In this document: in pieces, positions 1-8,923 of the stretch
How positions within the stretch are numbered: the first letter of the stretch is position 1
Layout: each line of letters begins with the position of its first letter
Origin: Sphingomonas albertensis
GTDB lineage: Bacteria; Pseudomonadota; Alphaproteobacteria; Sphingomonadales; Sphingomonadaceae
Direction of reading: 5' to 3'
Assembly (NCBI RefSeq): GCF_014358075.1
Contig: NZ_JACONT010000007.1
Span: 1-64,000, forward strand
Length of the DNA: 64,000 nt
The notes under the pieces: generated by a model
Databases searched by the model: none
The model's input: the letters and a program-made list of their open reading frames with translations, nothing else
What the model was told of the DNA's origin: nothing
Translations under genes and position numbers: made by a program

Positions 1-84
1 GCCACCTCACAACACCGTCAAATGCTTTTTTACAGTTTGAGGTCAGTTTTTCGGGCTTTGGAGCACAGACGCCTCCCGGCCCTC

Positions 85-474
85 CTAGCGGGGGTGGCGG
101 CGCGCAAGTGCAATGCCCGCCAGGTTTTGCGCTCGGCCGATATGGCGGATGCGAATGGAGTCGAACCCGTGGGCAAGTTCTGCGAACCTCGCGCGATGGG
201 CTTCGAGTGCCGCGGTGCGGCAGCGCGCCGTGCCGTTGGCCTGGGTCACAACGAGGGTCGAGTCGCCCAGCAGGACGATGTCGCGTTCGCCGTTCTGCCG
301 GGCAACTTCGAGGGCTTGAATGGCTGCGAGCCACTCCGCATCGCTGTTCGTGCCGTGGCCGTAGTCGGGCTGGTAATATGTCACGCCCTTCAGGACGACG
401 GCGCACTCGATCGCGCCCGGGTTGGGGCGACAGCCACCGTCGAAAAACAACTTCGTGCGTCGGCCCGACGGCAT
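85..474 (-). CDS. RNase H-like (reverse-transcriptase-like) protein, 129 aa
   Basis: The ribonuclease H fold is visible: an FDGGCRPNPG strand puts the first acidic residue at D12, E47 lies in a DAEWLAAIQAL helix, and D71 is in LLGDSTLVV. Family members cleave the RNA strand of RNA:DNA hybrids with four acidic residues. The fourth Asp, expected in an N-x-x-A-D-x-L-A motif, is replaced by G120 (NLAGIALA), although the preceding H111 is kept, so activity may be reduced or lost. The start is the ATG at 474, which overlaps the stop of the upstream BrkB-like gene by one base (TGATG), so the two are probably translationally coupled. The last codons run into a decayed palindromic sequence. A role in hybrid removal is inferred from the family only. 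Confidence 0.8.
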   Translation of the reverse strand: MPSGRRTKLFFDGGCRPNPGAIECAVVLKGVTYYQPDYGHGTNSDAEWLAAIQALEVARQNGERDIVLLGDSTLVVTQANGTARCRTAALEAHRARFAELAHGFDSIRIRHIGRAQNLAGIALARRHPR

Positions 475-1592
475 CACGGCTTTGCCGATGGCCGCTTGCG
501 CGATGCCAGCGCCGCACTGGTCACGAGCAGACCGATGCCCGTGACCGTTGCCCCACGGCGTACGGCACGTAATCCGCCAAGTGCCAACAGCGACGCGGGG
601 AGGCTTCCATCGGCGCCAGCTATATGCGCGAGTGCAAGCTGCCCTGCCCTCCCGGATGGTGGTGGAGGTGGCGGTGCAACCGTTGGGCGTTGGATGGCAA
701 CGGTATCCGCGACGGTGGCGCCGCGATCTCCCAACGGTTGCGCTGCGCCGGTCGTCGTATCGTGCTTGGTCTGGTGCTCGAGTTCGGAATTTAGTTCGGC
801 GCCGAGCAGGAAAACATAGGCCGACAACCAGAGCCAGGTCAGCAACACGATGACCGCGCTGAGCGATCCGTAGGTAGCGCCGTAATTGCCGAAGCGCGAC
901 ACATAGACACCAAAGCCGATCGTGGCGGCCAGCCAAATCAGCGTCGCCGCGAGTGATCCCGGGGTAAGCCACGTCCATTTCGCCCTGTGGCGGTTTGGGC
1001 CGAACCGGTACAGGCACGCCGCCGCGGTCACGCCCAGGGCTGCGAGCACCGCATAGCTGACGAGCCGGATCGCGACGAGCAGGACGTGGGGGGCGTTCGG
1101 GATCAAGCCGTCGAGCAACGCGAACGCCGCAGTCGACAGCGCCGCGACCAAGGCCAGCACCACCGCGCCGCCGGTGATCGCGAAGGCGAGTAGGTTAAGC
1201 GTTATAAACCCGCGGGTCTCGCGTTGTTCATAGGCGATGTTGAGCGCGGTTACGATCGACGAGGCACCCTTCGTGCCGCCATATAGAGCGATACCGAGCG
1301 CGATAACGAGACCGAAGCCCTTTTTGCCTTCGGACGTGCCGACCACGGTGGTGAGCTGATCGCCGATTACGCGCGCGGCATCGTCGGGCAGGACGTGGAA
1401 CAGCGCACGGATGTTGGCGACGACGGTTTCGGTATCGGCGACGAGACCGTAGATCAGCACGATCGAAGCGAGCAGCGGCACGATCGCGGCGAACCCGTAG
1501 AACGCGGTGCCCGCCGCGATGAGGCCGATATTGTCTTCGCCCGCCTCGGTCCAGGTCCGCTTCAGGACTTTCCACCATTCGCGGGCCGACAT
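474..1592 (-). CDS. YihY/BrkB family inner membrane protein, 372 aa
   Basis: This is a polytopic membrane protein of the YihY/virulence factor BrkB family. The N-terminal signature (LIAAGTAFYGFAAIVP, residues about 24-39) and about six hydrophobic helices over residues 25-270 match. The molecular function of the family is not settled; it was once wrongly called RNase BN. The protein is longer than the usual 280-320 residues: after the conserved core it has a polar stretch with a run of prolines (PPPPPP near residue 303), then an extra hydrophobic segment and a basic end. The gene is first of a two-gene unit with the RNase H-like gene. No strong ribosome binding site is seen before the ATG. 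Confidence 0.85.
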   Translation of the reverse strand: MSAREWWKVLKRTWTEAGEDNIGLIAAGTAFYGFAAIVPLLASIVLIYGLVADTETVVANIRALFHVLPDDAARVIGDQLTTVVGTSEGKKGFGLVIALGIALYGGTKGASSIVTALNIAYEQRETRGFITLNLLAFAITGGAVVLALVAALSTAAFALLDGLIPNAPHVLLVAIRLVSYAVLAALGVTAAACLYRFGPNRHRAKWTWLTPGSLAATLIWLAATIGFGVYVSRFGNYGATYGSLSAVIVLLTWLWLSAYVFLLGAELNSELEHQTKHDTTTGAAQPLGDRGATVADTVAIQRPTVAPPPPPPSGRAGQLALAHIAGADGSLPASLLALGGLRAVRRGATVTGIGLLVTSAALASRKRPSAKP

Positions 1593-1703
1593 CGACCACG
1601 GGCTGGTGGCCTCATGCTCGGCTCGTAACTCACCTTTGCTCAGCGTCTTGCCCCTTAGTCCCGGTATCCTCCGACCTAACGCGGTGCGCGCGCAAACGTG
1701 CCG

Positions 1704-4199
1704 TCAGAGTTGCCGCAAGGCCTGTGCCGGTCGCGCACCGAGGATCGGCCACGCACCGATCAACCCGATCGCCATCGTCAGCCCCGCCCCGCCGATCAGC
1801 GTCGCCGCGACCGCCGCATAATCCGGCAGCCACTGAAAGCTGAACAGCTGCGTGACGACATACCACGCGCCGGCGAGTCCAAGCGCGAGCGCGAGGAGCG
1901 ACAGCACGATGCTCAGGAACGCGTATTCGAGCGCCTGGACCGCGAGCACCTGGCGTCGCGTCGCGCCGAGCGTGCGCAGGATCACGCCGTCATAGGTGCG
2001 CGCCTCGCGTGCGGCGGCGATCGCACCGATCAGCACGGCAATACCGGCGAGGATCGCGACCGACGCCGCCGCCGTGATCGCGGTTGCCATCTGCGAGACG
2101 ATCGCGCGGACCTGCCCCAGCACGCCGCGCACCTCGATCACCGACACCGACGGGAAGCGGGGCAGCAACGCGCGCATCACCATCGATTCCTCGCCCGGCG
2201 CGAGATCGATCGTTGCCGCCAGGTTGTGCGGCGCATCCTCGATGGCGTTGGGCGAGAACACCATGACGAAGTTGAAGCCAAGCGTATCCCAGCTGATCCG
2301 CCGGAACGACGCGATCCGCGCGGTCCGCTCGACGCCGAGCAGGGTATAGGTGAGCGGATCGCCGATCTTGAGATCGAGCACTTTCGCCAGACGCTCGTCG
2401 ACCGAGACCAACGGTGGGCCGCGGTAATTGCGCGGCCACCAGCGGCCGGCGGTCAGTTCGCTGCCCTCGGGCAAGGTCGCTGAATATGTGAGACCGCGTT
2501 CGCCGCGCAGGGCCCAGGCTCCTTCAGGCAAAGTCTTCAGGTCGGCGACGCGCGTGGTCCCGTAGCCGGTGATCGTGCCGCGCATCGCCGGCACGGTGCG
2601 GATCACCGGGTGGATCGCGATACCCTCGATGGTGCGACGAAAATCGGCTTCGCGATCGGGCGGGACGTCGAGCGCGAACAAGGCCGGCGCGCGCTGCGGC
2701 ACGGTGCGCTCGATATTGGCGTCGATGCTCGTGCGGATCGCCGCCAGCAGGACGAACAGGGTCAGTCCCAGCCCGAGCGCGACGACCAGCGTGCCGGTCC
2801 TCGCGCCGGGCCGATGAAGACCTGCGATCGCCAAGCGGAGCAGCGGGCGCCGCGACCGGGGCAACAGCGCCGCACTCCGTCGAACGCCCCATCCGAACAC
2901 GGCCAGGAGTCCCAGCACGCCGGCCACCGCCGCCAGGAACCCGGCGCTCAACGCGGGTTGTTCGGCGGTGAGCAACGCGAGCGCGACGATCGCGGCGCCG
3001 GCGCCGACCACCCATGGCAGGGTCTTGCGAAGCGGCACGCGCCGTTCGCCCGGCACGCCGCGCAACAGTCCGGCGGCGGGAATGCGGCCGGCCTCGATCA
3101 ACGGCGGCGCGGTAAAGGCAAGCGCAATCAACATGCCGTAGGCCGCGGCAAGTGCCAACGGCGCGACCTGGAGCGTAAAACGCGGCGCGACGGGCAGCAC
3201 CTCACCCGCCAGCCACACGATCAACGGCACGGTGAGGACGCCTGCGACAAGGCCGGCGGCGATGCCGATCGCCGCGACGACCGCCACTTGCAGCACGTAG
3301 ATCCGCGCGATGATCCCCGACGTCGCGCCGAGTACCTTCAACGCGGCAATGCTCCCGCGGCGAGCGGCGAGATAGGAGGATACGCCGTTGCCGACGCCGA
3401 TCCCGGCAATGACCAGCGCCGACAGCCCGACCAGCAGCAGGAACTGCCCCATGCGGTCGACGAAGCGTTCGGCACCGGGTGCGGCGCGATCGCGCGTCTT
3501 GGTTTCCCATCCGGCGGTCGCGAACGCCGCCTTGAAACGGTCGACGGCACTGGTCGGCGATGCGCCGGTCGGCAGGCGGACGCGGTATTTGCTTTCGTAC
3601 AGGCTGCCGGGCTGGACCAGGCCGGTTCGCGCGATCCCCGCCAGCGAGACGATCGCCACGGGGCCGAGCGTAAACCCCTCGCCCAGCCGGTCCGGCTCGC
3701 TCGTGACGATACCGCCGACCGTGAAGCTCGCGGTGCCAAGCTTCAATTGCGCGCCGGGCGCGATCCCGAGGCGATCGGCCAGCGCCGGGACGATCAGGAC
3801 GGTGTTCGCATCGAGCGCCTTCGCCGTATCGCCGCGCAGGGCCAGCGTACCGTACAGCGGATAAGCGCGATCGACGCCCTTGAGTTCGATCGGGACGCTG
3901 TTGGTGCCACGCACCGCCATCGCCTGCATGCGCACGGTTTCGGAGACAGTCCCTAGCCGCGACATCGCAGCACGTTCGGCGGGGGTCGCGGCGCGCTGAG
4001 ACGCGGCGAACTCGACGTCGCCGCCGAGGATCGCGCTACCGCGAGACGCCAGTTCGGTGTCGATCGCGCGCGTCAGGCTACCGATCGCGGCGAGCGCACC
4101 AACGCCGAGGAACAGGCACGCCAGCAACAGGCGCAATCCGCGAAACCGCAGGTCGAGTTCGCGCCGCGCAAGCCGCCACGCCAGCCGCCAGTCGTTCAC
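1704..4199 (-). CDS. ABC transporter permease, FtsX/YbbP family, 831 aa
   Basis: A large MacB/FtsX-type permease of the YbbP (COG3127-like) group. It has an N-terminal transmembrane helix (about residues 20-40), a large periplasmic domain, a first FtsX block of three helices (about 255-360), a second hydrophobic and periplasmic section, and a final FtsX block (about 700-830). It presumably works with the upstream ATPase in export or in moving lipophilic molecules across the envelope; the substrate is unknown. The start is GTG at 4199, overlapping the ATPase stop as GTGA. The arrangement with a divergent TesA-like esterase matches the conserved tesA-ybbA-ybbP neighbourhood of other proteobacteria. 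Confidence 0.9.
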   Translation of the reverse strand: MNDWRLAWRLARRELDLRFRGLRLLLACLFLGVGALAAIGSLTRAIDTELASRGSAILGGDVEFAASQRAATPAERAAMSRLGTVSETVRMQAMAVRGTNSVPIELKGVDRAYPLYGTLALRGDTAKALDANTVLIVPALADRLGIAPGAQLKLGTASFTVGGIVTSEPDRLGEGFTLGPVAIVSLAGIARTGLVQPGSLYESKYRVRLPTGASPTSAVDRFKAAFATAGWETKTRDRAAPGAERFVDRMGQFLLLVGLSALVIAGIGVGNGVSSYLAARRGSIAALKVLGATSGIIARIYVLQVAVVAAIGIAAGLVAGVLTVPLIVWLAGEVLPVAPRFTLQVAPLALAAAYGMLIALAFTAPPLIEAGRIPAAGLLRGVPGERRVPLRKTLPWVVGAGAAIVALALLTAEQPALSAGFLAAVAGVLGLLAVFGWGVRRSAALLPRSRRPLLRLAIAGLHRPGARTGTLVVALGLGLTLFVLLAAIRTSIDANIERTVPQRAPALFALDVPPDREADFRRTIEGIAIHPVIRTVPAMRGTITGYGTTRVADLKTLPEGAWALRGERGLTYSATLPEGSELTAGRWWPRNYRGPPLVSVDERLAKVLDLKIGDPLTYTLLGVERTARIASFRRISWDTLGFNFVMVFSPNAIEDAPHNLAATIDLAPGEESMVMRALLPRFPSVSVIEVRGVLGQVRAIVSQMATAITAAASVAILAGIAVLIGAIAAAREARTYDGVILRTLGATRRQVLAVQALEYAFLSIVLSLLALALGLAGAWYVVTQLFSFQWLPDYAAVAATLIGGAGLTMAIGLIGAWPILGARPAQALRQL

Positions 4200-4894
4200 C
4201 GCAACCGGTCCGCGACGATCCGGCCATCACCAAGCTCGACGATCCTGTCGCAGCGTGCCGCCAAGGCGGGATCGTGGGTGATGACGATCAGCGTCGCACC
4301 GGTAGCGGCGCGGCGGTCGAACAGCAGGTCCATGATCGCAGTGCCGGTCGTCGCATCCAGGTTGCCGGTCGGTTCGTCGGCGAAGACTATATCCGGCCTC
4401 GGCCCGAGCGCACGGGCGATCGCCACGCGCTGTTGCTCGCCGCCTGACAATTGCGTCGGATAATGGCCGATCCGGTGCGAAAGGCCGACTGCGCCCAGTT
4501 CGGCCTCGGCGCGCGCGAACGCATCGGGCATGCCCGCCAGCTCCATCGGCACCGCGACATTCTCCAGCGCGGTCATCGTCGGCAACAGGTGGAAGGCCTG
4601 GAGGACGATCCCGATCCGGCCCCGCCGCGCCCGCGACAACGCGTCCTCGTCGAGCAAGCCGAAATCGAGCCCGGCGACCTCCACCCGCCCGCCGCTCGCC
4701 TGTTCAAGCCCGGACAGGATCGCCATCAACGACGACTTGCCCGACCCTGACGGCCCGAGCAGCGCGACGCTGGTGCCGCGGGCGATATCGAGATCGATGC
4801 CCTTGAGGATCGTCGTGGCAGCGGTGGCGGCGCCGAGTGTCAGCGTGACATCACGCGCCGAAATCACCATATCGGCGGAAGCAGGTTCGGACAT
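4196..4894 (-). CDS. ABC transporter ATP-binding protein, YbbA family, 232 aa
   Basis: Nucleotide-binding subunit of the LolD/MacB-type exporter group. Counting from the ATG at 4894, Walker A (GPSGSGKSS) is at about 47-55, the ABC signature LSGGEQQRVAIARAL starts near 149, and Walker B with DEP lies near 168-175, followed by NLD and an ITHD switch histidine. A TTG three codons upstream (4903) is possible, but the ATG gives the natural N-terminus. It pairs with the permease whose GTG start overlaps its stop. Its start codon lies within 30 bases of the oppositely directed esterase start, so each promoter must sit in or very near the other gene. Confidence 0.92.
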   Translation of the reverse strand: MSEPASADMVISARDVTLTLGAATAATTILKGIDLDIARGTSVALLGPSGSGKSSLMAILSGLEQASGGRVEVAGLDFGLLDEDALSRARRGRIGIVLQAFHLLPTMTALENVAVPMELAGMPDAFARAEAELGAVGLSHRIGHYPTQLSGGEQQRVAIARALGPRPDIVFADEPTGNLDATTGTAIMDLLFDRRAATGATLIVITHDPALAARCDRIVELGDGRIVADRLR

Positions 4895-4919
4895 GGAGAC
4901 CAATATCTTGGAGAAACAG

Positions 4920-5633
4920 ATGCGACGCTGGCCTCTTTATGGGGGCGGACTGGCGCTTCTCCAAGCCGCGCTGTTGAGCGCGTGCGACCGGGCGGCGGAA
5001 GCCCCTGCCCCGGCTCCAATCACGAACGCGGTCGCACCGGTCGTGGAAGCGCCCGCCCCGAGTGGACCCGAGCGGCTTATCCTGGCGTTCGGCGACAGTC
5101 TGTACGCGGGCTATGGGCTCGACCGCGGCCAGAGCTTGCCGGAAGCGGTACAGGCCCGACTGCGGCGCGATGGCATCAACGCGAAAATCGTCAACGCCGG
5201 CGTCTCGGGCGACACTAGCGCGGCGGGGCGGCAGCGGTTCGCGTTCGCGCTCGACAACATGGCGCGCAAGCCGGACCTCGTACTGATCGGGCTCGGCGGC
5301 AACGACGTGTTACGGCAGATCTCGCCGGCCGAAACGCGCATGAACATGACCGCGATGCTTGACGAGGCGAAGCGGCGCGGGATTCCAGTCGTGCTGACGG
5401 GCATGATGGCGCCGCCCAACCTAGGACCGGACTTTTCGTCGCAGTTCAATGCGATATGGCCCGATTTGGCCAAGCGTTATGATGCGACTCTGTATCCGTT
5501 CATTCTGGATGGCGTGATCGGCAATGCACAGTTGATGCAGGCGGATCACATCCATCCCAATCAAACCGGCGTGAACAAGATTGCGGACCGGGTCGCACCG
5601 ATCGTCGAGACTGCTTTGAAAAAGGCCGAATGA
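4920..5633 (+). CDS. TesA-like SGNH arylesterase/lysophospholipase, lipoprotein, 237 aa
   Basis: A GDSL/SGNH hydrolase acting on esters or lysophospholipids in the periplasm. Block I is AFGDSLYAGYGL with nucleophile S60, block II GVSGDTSA, block III GGNDV (N128), and block V ADHIHPN supplies D209 and H212. The start at 4920 follows a GGAG five to seven bases upstream and yields a signal ending in lipobox LSAC (C22), then a Pro/Ala-rich linker, so the mature enzyme is probably membrane-anchored. A start at 4893 is in frame but would overlap the divergent ATPase start codon. Divergence from a YbbA/YbbP transporter is the usual context of tesA-like genes. Confidence 0.9.
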   Translation: MRRWPLYGGGLALLQAALLSACDRAAEAPAPAPITNAVAPVVEAPAPSGPERLILAFGDSLYAGYGLDRGQSLPEAVQARLRRDGINAKIVNAGVSGDTSAAGRQRFAFALDNMARKPDLVLIGLGGNDVLRQISPAETRMNMTAMLDEAKRRGIPVVLTGMMAPPNLGPDFSSQFNAIWPDLAKRYDATLYPFILDGVIGNAQLMQADHIHPNQTGVNKIADRVAPIVETALKKAE

Positions 5634-5808
5634 TCGGAAATACTTGGCAGGCGGTTCTCTGTTCGGGTCGCAAATAGTCGGCGGGGCCGTCGCACGATCG
5701 TCCAGTTTCGTCACGTTGCGTCGCTTGCATTCCCCCTTTCACAGGGGGCGCGGTTGGTGCAACGCCGACAGGAGGGATACAGAGGGCTAGGACACACAGG
5801 GCGATGCA

Positions 5809-6543
5809 ATGCAATTGAGCGGTTTGATCGCACGGCTTGGTCGACATCTCGACCTCACCGATGCGGAGCGCGAAGCGATCACACGGGCGGAGCGGGGCGA
5901 GCGGCGGTTGAAGGCCGGAGAGATCCTGATGGCGGAAGGCGGCGAGAGCCACGCGCTGTACGTCGTGCGCCAGGGGTGGCTGCATTCCTCGACCAAGCTG
6001 ATCACCGGCGGCCGGCAGATCCTGCGGTTTCATTATGCAGGCGACCTGATCGGCACGTCGAGCATGGCCTGGTCGCAGGCGGCGGCGACGCTGACCGCGA
6101 TCTCGGACTGCTGGGTGATCGAACTGCCGAAGACCGAGCTCGGACTGCTGTTCCGCGCGCAACCGCGGATCGCCGGGCTGCTCTATGCCATCGCTGCCGC
6201 CGAGAACGTCGCGATGAGTGACCGGCTGACGACGATCGGGCGGATGGGCGCGAGCGAGCGGCTGTCGACGTTGCTGCTCGACATCATGGCGCGGCTGCGG
6301 GTGACGGCGGGCGGGATCGTCGACTCGTTCGACCTGCCGCTGACGCAGACCGATATCGGCGATGCGCTGGGGCTGACCAAGGTGCACGTCAACCGGACGA
6401 TCCGGGCGCTGGAGAAAGCGGGCGTGATCGAGCGGAACGGGCGTCGGGTGCGGATCGTCGACGAGGCCGCACTGGTCGCGACGACCGGGTTTACCGATCG
6501 GTATGGCGAGATCGAGACGGCCTGGTTGCCGCCGGCGGTTTGA
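5809..6543 (+). CDS. Crp/Fnr family transcriptional regulator, 244 aa
   Basis: The N-terminal half (about 1-130) is a cyclic-nucleotide-binding-type beta-roll (LKAGEILMAEG, ALYVVRQGWL). The C-terminal half is a Crp-type winged helix with recognition region LTQTDIGDALGLTKVHVNRT (about 178-197). Only one cysteine (C101) is present, so an FNR-type iron-sulfur cluster is unlikely; the effector is unknown. The gene stands alone, 175 bases after the esterase gene, and is followed by a palindromic repeat that separates it from a convergent gene. Targets cannot be deduced from this window. The ATG at 5809 has only a weak AGGG upstream. Confidence 0.88.
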   Translation: MQLSGLIARLGRHLDLTDAEREAITRAERGERRLKAGEILMAEGGESHALYVVRQGWLHSSTKLITGGRQILRFHYAGDLIGTSSMAWSQAAATLTAISDCWVIELPKTELGLLFRAQPRIAGLLYAIAAAENVAMSDRLTTIGRMGASERLSTLLLDIMARLRVTAGGIVDSFDLPLTQTDIGDALGLTKVHVNRTIRALEKAGVIERNGRRVRIVDEAALVATTGFTDRYGEIETAWLPPAV

Positions 6544-6559
6544 GAACGGTCGTTTGTTG

Positions 6560-6685
6560 ATCCTCCCCCGCCCGGGGGAGGTGGATGGCTGTTGCCAGAC
6601 GGAGGGGGAGGAAGCGAAACGCCTGCTCTGTGTCCTCCCCCTCCGTCAGGCTCACGCCTGCCACCTCCCCCTAGCGGGGGAGGAT
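6560..6685. repeat. Palindromic intergenic repeat, family A, copy 1
   Basis: About 125 bases made of two inverted-related arms, each with a hairpin of the form CCTCCCCCGC..GCGGGGGAGG. The left arm reads into GGTGG and CCAGACGGAGGGGGAGG; the right arm reads CCTCCCCCTCCGTCAGGC then CCACCTCCCCCTAGCGGGGG. The same architecture recurs at 9726, 30556 and 62195. This copy sits between the convergent Crp/Fnr regulator and a WYL-like gene, where it could end transcription from both sides. Confidence 0.85.
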
Positions 6686-6689
6686 TGGC

Positions 6690-7049
6690 TCAGGTGCGGT
6701 CGACGACGAACAGCGTGACGCGGTCGTACTTGATGTCGCCGGGGTTGAAGATCGCGTCGGGGACGAACGGGCGATCGATCACCTCGATATCCTTCAGACC
6801 GGCGAGCTTGAACGTGCCGAGCTTTATCTCCTTGGGCGGCTGACCGTCGCGCTCCAACGTGATCGCGTCGACGAACACGTCGTCATGCTTGGTGTACAGG
6901 ATATGCGGCGCCAGCGTGCAGACCATCCGGTTATAGGTCGCGGTGATGCACTGGCGCAGCGCGATCGCCTGCAACAGCAGCGCGTTTGCGTTGGACGGGG
7001 CAGACTGGGAAGGGGCGGACTGGTCGGGGGTCGAGGTCATGTTGTGCAT
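6690..7049 (-). CDS. Small WYL-domain-like protein, 119 aa
   Basis: After a polar, Ser/Pro-rich N-terminus of about 20 residues comes one compact domain: an opening helix (LLLQAIALRQCITATYN), an R-x-V-x-x-LAPHILY strand, a short loop with acidic and proline residues, and a closing FKLAGLKDIEVIDRPF strand-helix. That order resembles a lone WYL ligand-sensing domain (SH3-like beta barrel) without the usual N-terminal HTH. It might bind a small ligand or nucleic acid, but function is unproven. Starts at 7049 or 7040 are both possible; neither has a clear ribosome binding site. It is convergent with the Crp/Fnr gene. Confidence 0.6.
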   Translation of the reverse strand: MHNMTSTPDQSAPSQSAPSNANALLLQAIALRQCITATYNRMVCTLAPHILYTKHDDVFVDAITLERDGQPPKEIKLGTFKLAGLKDIEVIDRPFVPDAIFNPGDIKYDRVTLFVVDRT

Positions 7050-7129
7050 CGCAGCATAAGTTAGGGGATCGGTGCCGTTAGGCCGAACGCGCTACATGCG
7101 ACAAGGCCTAACTTGACGCCATAGCCGGT

Positions 7130-7963
7130 TTAGCCCGCCTGCTCGGCCCGGCCTGGCGCTTCGATCTCATCGGTGTGGACGTCGAAGCCGACCAACCGTG
7201 CCGGGCCGAAGCTGGTGGTCAGCGCGGTATCGGTCGCATCCCGACCGCGGGCCATCAGGATACGGCCGATCCGTGGACGATTGTGGCGTGCGTCGAGCGT
7301 ATGCCACGTGCCGCCGAGATACACGTCGAACCATGCGGAAAAGTCCATCGGCGCGTCGACCGGCGGGATGCCGATGTCGCCGAGATAGCCGGTGCAATAG
7401 CGTGCGGGGATGTTCATGCAGCGGCACAAGGTGACCGCGAGGTGTGCGAAATCGCGACAGACCCCCTGGCGTTCCTGGTAGACGTCCCACGCGGTCTTGG
7501 TCGACCGCGCGAAATGATAGCCGAACTCGACATGGTTGTGCGTGAAGTCGACGATCGCCTGGACGCGCTGCCAGCCGGCGGGTACGTGGCCGAACAGCGA
7601 CCATGCGGTCTCGGACAGGCGGTCGGTCTCGCAATAGCGGCTGCCGAGCAGGTAGATCAGGATGTCGTCGGGGAGGTCCTGTACCGCGTGCTGGATCGCG
7701 TCGGGGGAGACCGGGTCCGGCAGGCCGCTGTCCTCGATCGTGAAGTCACACGACAAGGTGAGGCCCCCGCTCGGCACCGTGAACCGCGTGCAGACATTGC
7801 CGAACGCATCGAGATAATCATAGGTCGGCACGTCGGGATCGGCGGCAAGCCGGTGCGGCGTCACCAGATCCTTGTTGCGCGACGGGTGCACGCTGAGCAT
7901 CGCCAGCATCGGGGTTTCGACGTCGGTTTCGAAACGAATGTCATAGCCAGCCCGGATCAGCAT
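7130..7963 (-). CDS. Transglutaminase-like cysteine protease family protein, 277 aa
   Basis: Papain-like transglutaminase core with an N-terminal beta region (LIRAGYDIRFE) typical of bacterial transglutaminase-like proteins that occur in pairs. The catalytic Cys is C169 in QGVCRDFAHL. In the second motif, where the sister protein has HAW, this one reads MDFSAWFDVYL with Ser at 209; D224 follows in HTLDARHN. Whether Ser is normal for this subfamily or a loss of the catalytic His is uncertain; H221 or H227 could substitute. The ATG at 7963 is preferred over an upstream GTG (7993) because AGGGGG precedes it. It is downstream of the second transglutaminase-like gene in the same direction. Confidence 0.82.
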   Translation of the reverse strand: MLIRAGYDIRFETDVETPMLAMLSVHPSRNKDLVTPHRLAADPDVPTYDYLDAFGNVCTRFTVPSGGLTLSCDFTIEDSGLPDPVSPDAIQHAVQDLPDDILIYLLGSRYCETDRLSETAWSLFGHVPAGWQRVQAIVDFTHNHVEFGYHFARSTKTAWDVYQERQGVCRDFAHLAVTLCRCMNIPARYCTGYLGDIGIPPVDAPMDFSAWFDVYLGGTWHTLDARHNRPRIGRILMARGRDATDTALTTSFGPARLVGFDVHTDEIEAPGRAEQAG

Positions 7964-7989
7964 CGATGTCCCCCTTGTCGCGCCATTAG

Positions 7990-8907
7990 TCACGCTGTGT
8001 GTGATGATTGGTGGTGGTCGGAGGCCTCGTTCGAGTCTTCGTCGACGGTGATGTCGACCGACACGCTCATGTCGAGGAAGCTGCCGGGAAAGCCGCTCCA
8101 GGTGCCGGAGACGGGCACCGCCTGGTAGATGTCGCGCGCGACGGCGACGCGGACGAGGCCGCGGTTGCCGACGATGCCGTTGGTCGGATCGAACTCGACC
8201 CAGCCCGAACCGGGAATATAGACGCGGACCCAGGCATGCGTGTTGCCGCCGCCGGTGCGATGTTCTCGACGTGTCGGATTGTAGACATAGCCCGATACGA
8301 ACCGTGCCGCGAAACCGAGCGCGCGGACCGCCTCGATCATCAGCATCGCATAGTCTCGGCAGGTGCCCTTGCGCTTGGCGAGCGTCTCGATCGGCGACTG
8401 CGTACCTTTTTCGGGGCGCTGCACATAGGTGAACTCGCGCTTGATCGCAGCGGTCATCTCGGAGAGCATGGCAAGCGTATCGGTCTGCCCGCCCGGCGCG
8501 ACGAACCGCCGCGCCCAGCTGTCGATTTCGCGGAGCGGATCATGATGCTGGCGCTCGATCGAGCGGAGCAGGTCGGGCATCTCCTCCGACGAATAGGTGA
8601 ACGGATAGAAGCGCGCGTAGCGTTCGATATCGACGTTCTGCAGTTCGGCGGGGGTGTGATCGAGCCGGACGCGGCTGTCGATCACCAGGTCCTTGGCGCG
8701 CTTGTCGAAGGTGGCGATCGCGACCGCGTTGCCGAACACGTCGTGCAGCCAGCGGACATCGGAGGGCTCCGGAGTGATCGTCAGCTGCGTGTCGATCAGA
8801 TGCTGGTCGTAGCTTTCGCGCGGCCGGACCATGATCCGGTGCTCGCCGAACGCAACCGGTTGGCGATACGAGTATTTGGTTACATGAGAGAGCGTTAGAG
8901 ATGGCAT
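7990..8907 (-). CDS. Transglutaminase-like cysteine protease family protein, 305 aa
   Basis: N-terminal bacterial transglutaminase-like domain (residues 1-90, LTLSHVTKYSYRQPVAFGEHR) followed by a transglutaminase core. The full triad is visible: C183 in KGTCRDYAM, H224 in NTHAWVRVY and D240 in WVEFDPTNG. It may make or cut amide bonds in peptides; the substrate is unknown. Start at 8907 gives the conserved MPSLTLSHVT N-terminus with GGA upstream; an ATG at 8925 overlaps the divergent gene's start codon as CATG. It forms a two-gene unit with the next transglutaminase-like gene (26 bases apart) and is divergent from an N-formylglutamate amidohydrolase-like gene, a combination often found near DUF403 and ATP-grasp peptide-ligation genes that are absent here. 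Confidence 0.87.
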   Translation of the reverse strand: MPSLTLSHVTKYSYRQPVAFGEHRIMVRPRESYDQHLIDTQLTITPEPSDVRWLHDVFGNAVAIATFDKRAKDLVIDSRVRLDHTPAELQNVDIERYARFYPFTYSSEEMPDLLRSIERQHHDPLREIDSWARRFVAPGGQTDTLAMLSEMTAAIKREFTYVQRPEKGTQSPIETLAKRKGTCRDYAMLMIEAVRALGFAARFVSGYVYNPTRREHRTGGGNTHAWVRVYIPGSGWVEFDPTNGIVGNRGLVRVAVARDIYQAVPVSGTWSGFPGSFLDMSVSVDITVDEDSNEASDHHQSSHTA

Positions 8908-8923
8908 CGAGGATCCACGTCGC

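Noticed and set aside
70..105. Possible decayed family A repeat at the window start
   Set aside because: Only a CCTCCTAGCGGGGGTGGCGG core is similar and the second arm is missing.
2610..3956. 448-aa ORF antisense to the ABC permease
   Set aside because: Polar, Gln/Arg-rich low-complexity translation; shadow of the permease.
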